A DNA stretch of 64,000 nt from Psychroserpens mesophilus. GTDB lineage: Bacteria; Bacteroidota; Bacteroidia; Flavobacteriales; Flavobacteriaceae. Positions 24,539 through 33,595 of this stretch are shown in pieces. The notes below the pieces were generated by a model that saw only the letters and a program-made list of their open reading frames with translations, was not told where the DNA came from and did no database searches. Location: NCBI RefSeq assembly GCF_000826645.1, contig NZ_JXJP01000013.1, positions 1 through 64,000 of the forward strand, read 5' to 3'. How positions within the stretch are numbered: position 1 is the stretch's first letter; each line of letters opens with the position of its first letter. A program made the position numbers and the translations under genes.

Positions 24539-26521
24539 TTATGACGCTATAGACTGTGTAGGGATTTCTACGATAACCTTTGTGCCTGAAGCGTTTCGGT
24601 GTTGATCATAAAGGTCTTCAATCGTAATTTTGTAGTCCTGTATATATCCTTTTGAAAAGTTAGCCAACCTTGCCTTGGTCAATGAAATTCCAACAGATTT
24701 TCGCTTTAATAGTTTATCGTTATTAATCTTTGATGATTGTGCTCTTCCGATGCCATTATCTTCAATTGAAATGGTCACTAAATTTGCATTCGTTTGATAC
24801 ACATTAAGAATGATTTTTTTATCATCCTCTTTTTTAGATGATAAACCATGCCAAAGCGCATTTTCTAAAAATGGTTGTAAAATCATAGATGGCACTTTTA
24901 TTCCTGAAGTATTGATTTTGTCATCAATATTGACTTCAAAATGTATAGCATTAGAAAATCTAATATTCTCAATATTCATATAAAGCTTCATGGTATCGAG
25001 TTCATCTTCTAGAGAGATTTCTTTTTCTGTGGAGGCGACTAAAATCTTTCTGATGAGTTTTGAAAATTTATTTAGATAGTAAACCGCATTTTCCTTTTCG
25101 TTATTTATGATGTATAATTTTATAGAGTTGAGCGAATTAAATATGAAATGTGGATTCATTTGACTTCGCAACATATCCTGTTCTAAAGTTAGAATTTGTT
25201 TCTCTTGTTGCAGTTGTCTGGTTCTGTACAAAGCAACCATAATTGCTCCAATAATAGCCAATGCCAACATCGAATACCAGAACAACTTCTTATTGCGCTC
25301 AAGTCTGGATTTTACCAGTTCATTTTCATCTGCTAACGCTTTAATTTGATTATTCTTGGCTTCGTTTTCATACTGAATAATAACATCATTTACATATCTT
25401 AAATTACGTTCATTGGCTATTGTCTTTTCAAGATTTACTGCATCTCGGTAAGCATTAAGCGCTAAATCAGGTCTGTTCGTCAATTCATATAAATCTGATA
25501 GATGTTTCTGGGCTTCAACAATAGATGATTTAAGACCATACTTTTCCGCAATACCTAAACCTTTTTTTAAATTAATTTCAGACAAATCATTTAACTTTAA
25601 ATGTTTCTGAGCCCATCCTAAGTTGATATATGAAGATGCGATATAAAAGTGATCTCCAATATTTAAGACTTTTTCCAGTGCTTTTTCAATAATAACTTTT
25701 GCATCATTAAACTCTTTTTGCTTAATGTACACTTTTCCAATGCTGTTGTAACAAATGACGCGCCCAAGTTCAGAATCGATTTGATTGTTATAATCTAAAG
25801 AACGTTTATAATTTCTCAGCGCATTTTCAAGCTCACCTTGCGCTTCATAAGCAAAACCTATATTTTGGTAATTAATAGCCAAACCAAGTCTATTACCCAA
25901 CTCATTTTCAATCTCAATTGATTTTTGAAACTGACGCATGGCTAGTTCATATTGCTCAAGAACCAGATAAATATTACCAATACTATTTTGAGATACTGCA
26001 ATATTGTATTTAATTTCTTCAGAAGGTTGATCAGCAGATCTGGCAATATCAAGCGCTTTTGTATGGAAATCTAAAGCCGGTTTCACAAGATCCATACGTC
26101 GGTAAACTACACCAATATTATTGAGATTGATGATTCTCAATTCAAGATTGCCAACTTCTGCAGCAAGCGCATTTGCTTTTACATGCATATCAATGGCTTT
26201 CTCGTAAAGTGAATTATTTCTATAGAATACACCTAAATGGTTTAAAGCAAAACTTTCGCCATCGGGATAATTGAGCGCTTTAGATTTACGAACTAAAACA
26301 TTCATTTTTAAAGTATCCCTTTCAAATTTTGAAAACAGTGAATCTAATACCTTATAATCTCTAGGTTTAGATGTTGTAATAAATTCTAATTGTGAAGCAA
26401 AATCTGAATTTAAATCATATTGAGCATGAATATTTAAAGCTATTAAAAAGCAAGAAAACAAAACTAAAACACGTTTAATTCTGGCTATAGTATTAAAGCT
26501 TATATCCAAATGATGATTCAT
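24539..26521 (-). CDS. LytS-family sensor histidine kinase with TPR sensor region
   Basis: 660 aa. Hydrophobic N-terminal segment near 17-33 ending IHAQ (signal peptide), then about seven TPR-like helical repeats (about 90-370), so the sensor is probably periplasmic. A coiled coil (about 375-410), a transmembrane helix at 413-432 and a His-kinase domain follow, with His458 in MNPHFIFNSL and LQPFLENALWHG plus DNGIGRA in the ATPase part. It should phosphorylate the LytTR regulator encoded one base upstream. No ligand is indicated; TPR sensors often read protein partners. Confidence 0.93.
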   Translation of the reverse strand: MNHHLDISFNTIARIKRVLVLFSCFLIALNIHAQYDLNSDFASQLEFITTSKPRDYKVLDSLFSKFERDTLKMNVLVRKSKALNYPDGESFALNHLGVFYRNNSLYEKAIDMHVKANALAAEVGNLELRIINLNNIGVVYRRMDLVKPALDFHTKALDIARSADQPSEEIKYNIAVSQNSIGNIYLVLEQYELAMRQFQKSIEIENELGNRLGLAINYQNIGFAYEAQGELENALRNYKRSLDYNNQIDSELGRVICYNSIGKVYIKQKEFNDAKVIIEKALEKVLNIGDHFYIASSYINLGWAQKHLKLNDLSEINLKKGLGIAEKYGLKSSIVEAQKHLSDLYELTNRPDLALNAYRDAVNLEKTIANERNLRYVNDVIIQYENEAKNNQIKALADENELVKSRLERNKKLFWYSMLALAIIGAIMVALYRTRQLQQEKQILTLEQDMLRSQMNPHFIFNSLNSIKLYIINNEKENAVYYLNKFSKLIRKILVASTEKEISLEDELDTMKLYMNIENIRFSNAIHFEVNIDDKINTSGIKVPSMILQPFLENALWHGLSSKKEDDKKIILNVYQTNANLVTISIEDNGIGRAQSSKINNDKLLKRKSVGISLTKARLANFSKGYIQDYKITIEDLYDQHRNASGTKVIVEIPTQSIAS

Positions 26522-26522
26522 C

Positions 26523-27257
26523 TTATAATTTCTCTAAAAAATCAGACTTTCGCTGCCTGGCTACTGGAATTTTGTGATTGGATTGCATCACAACATAACC
26601 TTCACTTTTAATAAACTCTTTTATTTTGTTCAGGTTAATTATATATGAATTATGAATTCTGAAAAAACAGTGTTCTGGTAAAATAGCATCAACTTCTTTT
26701 AATTTTTTTGTAATGACTAACTTTTGAGCTTCTTCTAAAATGATAGTACTGTAGTTTCCATCAGACTCTACGTATAGAATGTCATCAATATTCAGAAAAA
26801 TAAGCTTCCCATCAGTATTAATCGTAATGCGCTTTTTATCGAGCTTGCCATTAAAATTGGTGAGCACCTCTTCAATTTTTGATACATTCAAAGCCCTGTA
26901 ATTGAATTTTTTAATTCTTTCAATGGTCGCTTCGAGGTCATCAGAATCTATCGGTTTTAATAAATAATCTATTGCTTCGTGTTTCAAAGCCTTAATAGCA
27001 TATTCATCATAAGCCGTAGTGATGACTACAGCAAAGTCTTTATTTGATAATTTTTCTAAAAACTGAAACCCGTCCATCGTTGGCATTTGAATATCTAAAA
27101 ACAGGCAATCTGGCGTATTGCTGTTGAGATATGCTATGGCTTCCTCCGGATTAGAAAAAGTTTTTATAACATCAATGTCGGTTCTGAAATTAGAGAGCTC
27201 CCAAGACAAACTTTGTATGGCTTTTGGCTCGTCATCAACGATTACAGCTTTTATCAT
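26523..27257 (-). CDS. LytTR-family response regulator
   Basis: 244 aa. The receiver domain (about 1-120) has the acidic pair Asp8-Asp9, phospho-acceptor Asp55 (LFLDIQMPTMDG), Thr81 in the VITTAYDEYA segment and KPIDSDDL with the conserved Lys. The LytTR DNA-binding domain covers about 140-244 (ILYVESDGNYSTIIL, FRIHNSYIINLNKI). The partner kinase follows one base after the stop codon. Transcribed away from a 690-bp gene-free region that probably includes its promoter. Confidence 0.95.
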   Translation of the reverse strand: MIKAVIVDDEPKAIQSLSWELSNFRTDIDVIKTFSNPEEAIAYLNSNTPDCLFLDIQMPTMDGFQFLEKLSNKDFAVVITTAYDEYAIKALKHEAIDYLLKPIDSDDLEATIERIKKFNYRALNVSKIEEVLTNFNGKLDKKRITINTDGKLIFLNIDDILYVESDGNYSTIILEEAQKLVITKKLKEVDAILPEHCFFRIHNSYIINLNKIKEFIKSEGYVVMQSNHKIPVARQRKSDFLEKL

Positions 27258-27262
27258 AATAT

Positions 27263-27270
27263 CAAATATA
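27263..27270 (-). promoter_or_regulatory. -7 element of the LytTR regulator gene, start-proximal
   Basis: Minus-strand TATATTTG, five bases before the ATG at 27257. This again implies a very short or absent leader. Confidence 0.45.
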
Positions 27271-27439
27271 TAATATTATAAAACAAATCATTTGTAATAT
27301 GTATGGTTAGCTAAGTTTTATGTGTATTATGCTTAAAAAAGTCTTTTAAAGGTGTTGTAAAAACTGAACTTACCAACTATACAGTTTTCAATACCAACCA
27401 CACAAATTCAATTTAGGTATCCTCTAAAAAATTTGATAT

Positions 27440-27560
27440 TTGTTTAACAAATTAAATGACCAATAAGTGTTAATAGGTATAAAAAAAGTGATCGTGGGGA
27501 TTCACTATTTGATTAAATGCTATTAATCATTAAAAGTCAGGGTCAAACCTGACTTTTTAA
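27440..27560 (+). ncRNA. Candidate small RNA upstream of nrdB
   Basis: No ORF of note. A short hairpin AGTGA (27487-27491) with TCACT (27502-27506) around a G-rich loop is followed by a strong intrinsic terminator (27530-27560). The nearest upstream plus-strand gene ends at 24533, so the terminator must close an unannotated transcript or an attenuated leader. GATATTTG (27435-27442), one base off the -7 consensus, could start it. The 5' end is a guess. It should be compared with Bacteroidota RNA families such as Flavo-1. Confidence 0.35.
27530..27560 (+). terminator. Orphan intrinsic terminator 1
   Basis: AAAAGTCAGG (27532-27541), loop GTCAAA, CCTGACTTTT (27548-27557) plus T. The perfect 10-bp stem is flanked by A- and T-rich runs, so it could work in both directions, slightly better on the plus strand. 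Confidence 0.8.
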
Positions 27561-27627
27561 TTTAAGGTCTTCATACAACTATTATTCAGTACATAATTTT
27601 AGTTAGTTTAATTAATTATTAGGGATT

Positions 27628-27657
27628 AAAGAGGGCTATAAAAGCTCTCTTTTTTTG
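27628..27657 (+). terminator. Orphan intrinsic terminator 2
   Basis: AAAGAGGGCT (27628-27637), loop ATAAA, AGCTCTCTTT (27643-27652) with one G-U pair, then T to 27656. It lies about 100 bases after terminator 1, also without a gene in front. Confidence 0.8.
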
Positions 27658-27948
27658 TTCTAATTTCAGGTCTGATTTTACAATCTAAACAACACAGTAA
27701 ACATGCATTACAACAGCATATTTAATAGGATAATACTTACTTTTTGTATTTATTTATTATATTGATTATCAGGTTTTTAAAATTATTTTTAACAAATCTT
27801 TAATTTTTTTGAGAATTCCGAATTGTTAAAAACTTGTTGAAAAGGTTTCATGAAAAAAGGTGAAATATCTCATACATTTTTGAATCTTTGTTAGTCCCAA
27901 ATCACCCGAAAATTTTCAGTTAATTTTTTAATAAAAAAACTAATAAAT
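27658..27948. other. AT-rich leader region of nrdB
   Basis: No ORF or strong hairpin is seen. Near-consensus -7 sequences AATCTTTG (27883-27890) and TACATTTT (27873-27880) are the best promoter guesses for nrdB. I do not see a clear NrdR-box pair. Confidence 0.35.
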
Positions 27949-28938
27949 ATGTCTCAAGTTGTAGAACCAATTTTACAAGAAAATAAGGATCGATTCGTGA
28001 TTTTCCCAATTCAACATCATGATTTATGGGAATGGTATAAAAAATCTGAAGCAAGTATGTGGACTGCTGAAGAAATTGATTTACATCAAGACATAACTGA
28101 TTGGACAGGAAAATTAACAGATGATGAACGCTACTTTATCAAGCATGTATTGGCATTTTTTGCGGCAAGTGATGGTATTGTAAATGAAAATCTTGCTGAG
28201 AATTTCGTGAATGAGGTACAATACAGTGAGGCTAAATTTTTCTATGGTTTCCAAATTATGATGGAAAACATTCATAGTGAAACCTACTCATTATTGATAG
28301 ATACTTACGTTAAAGACGAAAAAGAAAAGGCAATGCTTTTTAATGCTATTGAGACATTTCCAGCCATTAAGAAAAAAGCAGATTGGGCATTAAAATGGAT
28401 AGAATCTCCAAGTTTTGCTGAGCGTTTAATTGCTTTCGCTGCTGTTGAAGGTATATTCTTCTCGGGTTCATTTTGCTCAATATTCTGGTTGAAAAAACGT
28501 GGACTGATGCCAGGTTTAACATTCTCTAATGAATTGATTTCTCGTGATGAAGGTATGCACTGCGACTTTGCCGTTCACTTACACGAACATCACTTAGTAA
28601 ACAAAGTGCCAAAAGAACGCATTAAAGAAATTTTAGTAGACGCCTTAAATATTGAAAGAGAATTTATTACAGAATCTCTTCCTGTAAGTTTAATTGGTAT
28701 GAATTCTAAATTAATGTCACAATACTTAGAATTTGTAACTGATGGCTTACTTCAAGATTTGGGTTGTGAAAAAGTCTACAATACAGCTAATCCTTTTGAC
28801 TTCATGGACATGATTTCATTGCAAGGAAAAACGAACTTCTTCGAAAAACGTGTATCAGAATATCAAAAAGCTGGTGTTCTTAACAAAGAAGAAGAAGAAA
28901 ACAAATATGATTTTGGTTCAGATAGTTTCGATTTCTAG
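27949..28938 (+). CDS. nrdB: Ribonucleoside-diphosphate reductase, beta subunit (class Ia)
   Basis: 329 aa. Carries the di-iron centre and tyrosyl radical that start ribonucleotide reduction. Metal ligands appear in [18 protein letters not shown] and [17 protein letters not shown]. The radical tyrosine is Tyr99 in KFFYGFQ, the arrangement of the eukaryote-like R2 group, not the metal-only or Phe variants. The C-terminus [10 protein letters not shown] is the tail that docks into NrdA. Precedes nrdA by 207 bases containing a hairpin. Confidence 0.96.
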   Translation: MSQVVEPILQENKDRFVIFPIQHHDLWEWYKKSEASMWTAEEIDLHQDITDWTGKLTDDERYFIKHVLAFFAASDGIVNENLAENFVNEVQYSEAKFFYGFQIMMENIHSETYSLLIDTYVKDEKEKAMLFNAIETFPAIKKKADWALKWIESPSFAERLIAFAAVEGIFFSGSFCSIFWLKKRGLMPGLTFSNELISRDEGMHCDFAVHLHEHHLVNKVPKERIKEILVDALNIEREFITESLPVSLIGMNSKLMSQYLEFVTDGLLQDLGCEKVYNTANPFDFMDMISLQGKTNFFEKRVSEYQKAGVLNKEEEENKYDFGSDSFDF

Positions 28939-29055
28939 AACTAAAACAAAAGCAGAATTATTTTAACTGGTATCGTGTTTCTTTAGTTATACCAACTAAC
29001 AAAAGGTTTACAACCAGTTTTAATTTCAATATAAAAACAACTAATAATTAATCAG

Positions 29056-29084
29056 CTATTAATCAGCCTCCTACTGATTAATAG
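29056..29084 (+). other. Hairpin between nrdB and nrdA
   Basis: CTATTAATCAG (29056-29066) pairs perfectly with CTGATTAATAG (29074-29084) around a 7-nt loop. The left arm is part of a tandem ATTAATCAGC repeat. There is no T-run, so it is more likely an RNA-stability or processing element than a terminator. Confidence 0.5.
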
Positions 29085-29145
29085 TAGCTAACTAATCCCT
29101 TTTTCTGAATGGTGGCTTCAGAAAAAACTAAAAAATGTGTAACGT

Positions 29146-31623
29146 ATGTATGTAGTTAAAAGAAACGGAAGAAAAGAACCTATAATGTTTGACAAAATTA
29201 CGGCAAGAGTCCGTAAACTTTGTTATGGCCTCAATGAACTTGTAGATCCTATTAAAGTCGCAATGCGAGTGATTGACGGTCTGTATGATGGTGTAACTAC
29301 AAGTGAATTAGATAATTTAGCTGCTGAGCAAGCGGCTACAATGACGACAGCTCATCCTGATTATGCACGTTTAGCTGCTCGTATTTCAGTTTCTAACTTA
29401 CACAAAAACACAAAAAAGACCTTTAGTGAGGTCATGACCGATTTATACACGTATGTAAATCCGAGAACAGGTAAAAAAGCACCTTTGTTGAGTGACGAAG
29501 TTTATAAGGTCATTAGCGAAAATCAAGACAAACTGGATTCTGCTATCATCTATAACCGTGATTTTGGTTATGATTATTTCGGATTTAAAACGCTTGAACG
29601 ATCTTACCTTTTAAAATTAAATGGGAAAATTGCCGAGCGTCCACAACACATGTTAATGAGAGTATCCATTGGTATTCACCTTGACGATTTGGAAGCAGCC
29701 ATTGAGACTTACGAATTAATGTCTAAAAAGTATTTTACACACGCTACACCAACTTTATTTAACTCAGGAACACCTAAACCTCAAATGTCATCTTGTTTTT
29801 TATTAACTATGAAAGATGACAGCATTGATGGAATTTACGACACCTTAAAACAAACGGCTAAGATTTCACAATCTGCTGGAGGAATCGGTTTATCTATTCA
29901 TAATATTAGAGCTACAGGAAGTTATATTGCTGGTACAAACGGAACCAGTAATGGAATTGTCCCAATGCTGAAAGTATTTAACGATACGGCTCGCTACGTA
30001 GATCAAGGCGGTGGAAAACGTAAAGGAAGCTTTGCCATGTATATCGAACCTTGGCATGCAGACATTATGAGTTTCTTAGATTTGAAAAAGAATCATGGTG
30101 CTGAAGAACTGCGTGCTCGTGACTTGTTTTACGCCATGTGGATGCCAGATTTATTCATGAAACGTGTACAGGAAGATGGAGAATGGACGTTGATGTGCCC
30201 AAATGAATGTCCAGGTTTATGCGATGTACACAGTGAAGAATTTGAAGCATTATACACTAAATACGAAGCTGAAGGTAAAGGTCGTAAAGCGATTAAAGCG
30301 AGAGAACTCTGGGAAAAAATATTAGAATCACAAATTGAAACCGGAACACCTTACATGTTGTATAAAGATGCAGCAAACCGTAAGTCGAACCAAAAGAATT
30401 TAGGAACCATTCGTTCGTCGAACTTATGTACAGAAATTATGGAGTACACGTCTCCAGATGAAGTTGCTGTATGTAATTTAGCATCGATTGCCTTACCAAT
30501 GTTTGTTAAAAACGGAGAATTTGATCACAAAGAGTTATTCAGAATCACGAAACGTGTGACGAAAAACTTAAACAGAGTGATTGATAGAAATTACTATCCT
30601 GTAAAAGAAGCTGAAAATTCTAATTTCCGCCACAGACCAGTTGGATTAGGTGTTCAAGGATTGGCTGATACTTTTATCAAGTTGAGAATGCCATTTACGA
30701 GTGATGAAGCTAAAAAATTAAATCACGATATTTTTGAAACACTTTATTTTGCTGCAGTTACAGCAAGTATGGAAGAAGCTAAAGTTGATGGTCCTTACGA
30801 AAGTTATGAAGGTTCTCCTATCAGTCAAGGCGAATTCCAATACAACCTTTGGGGTATTAAAGATGAAGAATTAAGCGGACTTTGGGATTGGGCTAAATTA
30901 CGTAAGCAAGTTTTAAAACATGGTGTTCGTAATTCACTTTTAGTTGCTCCAATGCCAACAGCATCTACATCTCAAATTTTAGGAAACAATGAATGTTTTG
31001 AGCCTTATACGTCTAACATTTACACACGTCGTGTACTATCTGGTGAATTTATTGTTGTCAACAAGCATTTATTAGAAGATTTAGTTGAATTAGGACTTTG
31101 GAATGAAGATTTAAAGAACGAAATCATGAGAGCTAATGGGTCTGTACAAAATGTAGATTGCATTCCTCAGGATATTAAAGAATTGTACAAAACCGTTTGG
31201 GAACTATCTATGAAAGATATTATAGATATGTCTCGTCAACGTGGTTACTTTATTGATCAGTCGCAATCGCTTAACTTATTCTTAGAAGGCGCGACTATGG
31301 CTAAATTAACATCTATGCACTTTTACGCATGGAAAAGCGGCTTAAAAACCGGAATGTATTACTTACGTACCAAGAGTGCTGTCGATGCTAAAAAAGTTAC
31401 AATTACCAGACAAGCAAAAGCAGAGCCAGTTGCTGAAGTACAAGATGTAGCTGTAGATGATGTAGCACAAAAACAAATGAAAGCTGCTGAAACTGCTGCA
31501 AAATTTGCAAAAAAGACTGCTGAGAAAGTAGAAGTAGAACCCATGAGCGCTGAAGAAATGAAAGCTCTAATTGCTCAGGCTAAAGAAGCTGAAGGTGATG
31601 ATTGCTTAATGTGTGGTTCATAA
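29146..31623 (+). CDS. nrdA: Ribonucleoside-diphosphate reductase, alpha subunit (class Ia)
   Basis: 825 aa catalytic subunit reducing NDPs to dNDPs. It has an N-terminal ATP-cone (about 1-90, [20 protein letters not shown]), so dATP feedback inhibition is likely. The ten-strand barrel includes the active-site segments SSCFLL, SNLCTEI and [10 protein letters not shown], and the [19 protein letters not shown] loop. The C-terminal CLMCGS is the shuttle cysteine pair re-reduced by thioredoxin. An extra Ala/Lys/Glu-rich linker (about 750-815) precedes that tail. Followed by a strong terminator. Confidence 0.97.
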   Translation: MYVVKRNGRKEPIMFDKITARVRKLCYGLNELVDPIKVAMRVIDGLYDGVTTSELDNLAAEQAATMTTAHPDYARLAARISVSNLHKNTKKTFSEVMTDLYTYVNPRTGKKAPLLSDEVYKVISENQDKLDSAIIYNRDFGYDYFGFKTLERSYLLKLNGKIAERPQHMLMRVSIGIHLDDLEAAIETYELMSKKYFTHATPTLFNSGTPKPQMSSCFLLTMKDDSIDGIYDTLKQTAKISQSAGGIGLSIHNIRATGSYIAGTNGTSNGIVPMLKVFNDTARYVDQGGGKRKGSFAMYIEPWHADIMSFLDLKKNHGAEELRARDLFYAMWMPDLFMKRVQEDGEWTLMCPNECPGLCDVHSEEFEALYTKYEAEGKGRKAIKARELWEKILESQIETGTPYMLYKDAANRKSNQKNLGTIRSSNLCTEIMEYTSPDEVAVCNLASIALPMFVKNGEFDHKELFRITKRVTKNLNRVIDRNYYPVKEAENSNFRHRPVGLGVQGLADTFIKLRMPFTSDEAKKLNHDIFETLYFAAVTASMEEAKVDGPYESYEGSPISQGEFQYNLWGIKDEELSGLWDWAKLRKQVLKHGVRNSLLVAPMPTASTSQILGNNECFEPYTSNIYTRRVLSGEFIVVNKHLLEDLVELGLWNEDLKNEIMRANGSVQNVDCIPQDIKELYKTVWELSMKDIIDMSRQRGYFIDQSQSLNLFLEGATMAKLTSMHFYAWKSGLKTGMYYLRTKSAVDAKKVTITRQAKAEPVAEVQDVAVDDVAQKQMKAAETAAKFAKKTAEKVEVEPMSAEEMKALIAQAKEAEGDDCLMCGS

Positions 31624-31646
31624 ACCTGAAACTATTTGTTATAAGT

Positions 31647-31678
31647 AAAAAAAGCATCTCATTAGAGATGCTTTTTTA
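31647..31678. terminator. Bidirectional terminator after nrdA
   Basis: AAAAGCATCTC, loop ATTA, GAGATGCTTTT (pairing 31647-31660 with 31665-31677). A- and T-runs on both sides suit both nrdA and the convergent lipoprotein gene. Confidence 0.88.
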
Positions 31679-31718
31679 TTAGTTCTATTTATTACCAGTA
31701 TTCACGTTATCTTTTTTC

Positions 31719-33413
31719 CTAAAAATTAATGAAAACATTACCGTTTAATGTAACTTCAGTTCCATCTCTACGAACCAATACACTAAATACGCCTTTGATA
31801 TAGGTGTCACATTCTTCAGTAATGGTTACAAAACCTGTTGGTGGATCAAAACTATCATAATAAATATTATTGTGGATGACTAGACTGGCATCCCAACCTT
31901 CATTTGATTCGCTTGCAGCACCAACTGGATATGTGCCAACACCTTGATAATTAAATGTTCTGAGATTTATAGTATGGGACAAAAACACACCATCTGCTTC
32001 GCGTCTTCCAGAAAGCAACAAAGAGCCTTCTCCTTGAGCATTCGCATAATAATTAAACGATTCCGCTTCAAATTCTTCTAAAGATAAGCCAGAAATACTA
32101 GCTGTAAAATAAGAGTCCTCTTCATTTTCACAAGTCTCGTAGCAGTAATCTTCATTGCCATATTGTTTAAAATATAAAGGCCCATAATTTATTCTTTGAA
32201 AATCTTTAGTATTAGATCCAGGTTCTTCATAAAGCGTTGTGCCATAAAACAAGTGCGCTGAACCTGTAGGTTCCTTATCATAAAACAGAGATTTGAATAA
32301 CGAATCTGCACTGGTTTTACATGTTGGTTCATCAAGAACTCGATAGGATACTCCACCAGTAGCAGCTTCGTAACCATAGTAAGCAATAGGATTTTTACTC
32401 ATCCAAGCAGGTTGTATGGGATCTGTATTTACGGTATTCCCTCTATGATTTATATACGAAAATGCGTTAAAACCACTATAACAAGCATTTGAAAACACAA
32501 TCGTATTATCTAAGTTAGGAAGTACACTACGTATTCCTTTAGATGTCAAGTTTAGGGTGCGCTTTATGTTTTGATTGTTCATATATTCTCCCCATAAATT
32601 ATCTAACACGGTATTTGGGTTATACTTATAGTAAATACTTACTCCCAAACTTCGATTAATGATGGCTAGAACCGTTTCAGTACCAAGTTGGTCAACAAGC
32701 GCATTGATAAACTCTTGTCTCGTGGTTGGGATGTTTTGTGGGTTAAACGATAAATCATTACCCAATTGTACATGAGTTGGACTTCCATGAGTGTCTAAAA
32801 CTACCATACCATATTGGTCAAACGTTTTCGTCACTTCCCAAGTACATTGTTCTTCTTTTAAAACCGTTACTTCAAGATCTAAATCACTATTTTGTATAAG
32901 ATTAACAACACGTGTTTCATATTCACCAGTATAATAAAAGTCGTCGTGAGCTGCCGCAAATAAAAGTACTTTTTTATTTTCTATTTTATTTACACAATCA
33001 CTATTAAGCTGCTGAGTCCTGAATGTCTTTAATGCTGAAGTGCCACTTTCGGCACCTCTATATAGCGATTTGCCATTTTCATCCACTTCATCAATTTGTA
33101 TTGAAGATGTAAAGCCTTTATAAGTCGTGACGTGAAGGTATCCAGTATCTACCTTGAATGCATGTTCTACGCCTTCTAATGCTTCAGCAAAAGCAACCAC
33201 ACGGTCGAGTGCAACATAAGGCACTAAATTTTGCTCTTCTCCAATACGTACAAATTCTGTATTGATGCTTTGCATGATTTGAAACATTTCAAAGGCACCA
33301 TCTTCATCACCAAGTGGTGCTTCATTAGTAGAGTCTTTTTCACAACCAATACAAATTAGCATAATTACTAAAACTGGAATTAGATAACCCTTAAAAAATG
33401 AGTGTTGTTTCAT
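31719..33413 (-). CDS. Lipoprotein with a caspase-fold (clan CD) peptidase-like domain
   Basis: 564 aa. Signal with lipobox LICIGC (lipidated Cys24), so surface or periplasmic membrane anchored. A helical and beta N-terminal part (about 40-140) precedes an alpha/beta domain with strand KKVLLFAAAHDDFY (about 147), strand-dyad segment MVVLDTHGSP (His209) and strand-dyad segment TIVFSNACYSG (Cys311). A hydrophobic strand followed by HG, and later a hydrophobic strand followed by [NS]AC.G, is the hallmark of caspase/gingipain/clostripain-type cysteine peptidases. The C-terminal 130 residues (ISGLSLEEF to the end) look like a DUF6252-type beta domain. The peptidase call is by motif only; it could be an inactive relative. 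Confidence 0.6.
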   Translation of the reverse strand: MKQHSFFKGYLIPVLVIMLICIGCEKDSTNEAPLGDEDGAFEMFQIMQSINTEFVRIGEEQNLVPYVALDRVVAFAEALEGVEHAFKVDTGYLHVTTYKGFTSSIQIDEVDENGKSLYRGAESGTSALKTFRTQQLNSDCVNKIENKKVLLFAAAHDDFYYTGEYETRVVNLIQNSDLDLEVTVLKEEQCTWEVTKTFDQYGMVVLDTHGSPTHVQLGNDLSFNPQNIPTTRQEFINALVDQLGTETVLAIINRSLGVSIYYKYNPNTVLDNLWGEYMNNQNIKRTLNLTSKGIRSVLPNLDNTIVFSNACYSGFNAFSYINHRGNTVNTDPIQPAWMSKNPIAYYGYEAATGGVSYRVLDEPTCKTSADSLFKSLFYDKEPTGSAHLFYGTTLYEEPGSNTKDFQRINYGPLYFKQYGNEDYCYETCENEEDSYFTASISGLSLEEFEAESFNYYANAQGEGSLLLSGRREADGVFLSHTINLRTFNYQGVGTYPVGAASESNEGWDASLVIHNNIYYDSFDPPTGFVTITEECDTYIKGVFSVLVRRDGTEVTLNGNVFINF

Positions 33414-33595
33414 AATAAGTGTATTTAAATAGTTCGGTTTAGTGTATCATCGTTTAATAATAAAATTGTCATCAAAAAAGAATTGTATTTTATTTAATAA
33501 TTTTCAATACCGTATTCGAAAGTTATTGACTACAGAGAGTACATCAGTACTAGATTATTTTTATATTTAGTTTTACAAAACCACAATGGACTGAA

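Noticed and set aside
28968-28994. Regulatory stem TGGTAT/ATACCA after nrdB
   Set aside because: Only six pairs around a 15-nt loop in AT-rich DNA; too weak to call.
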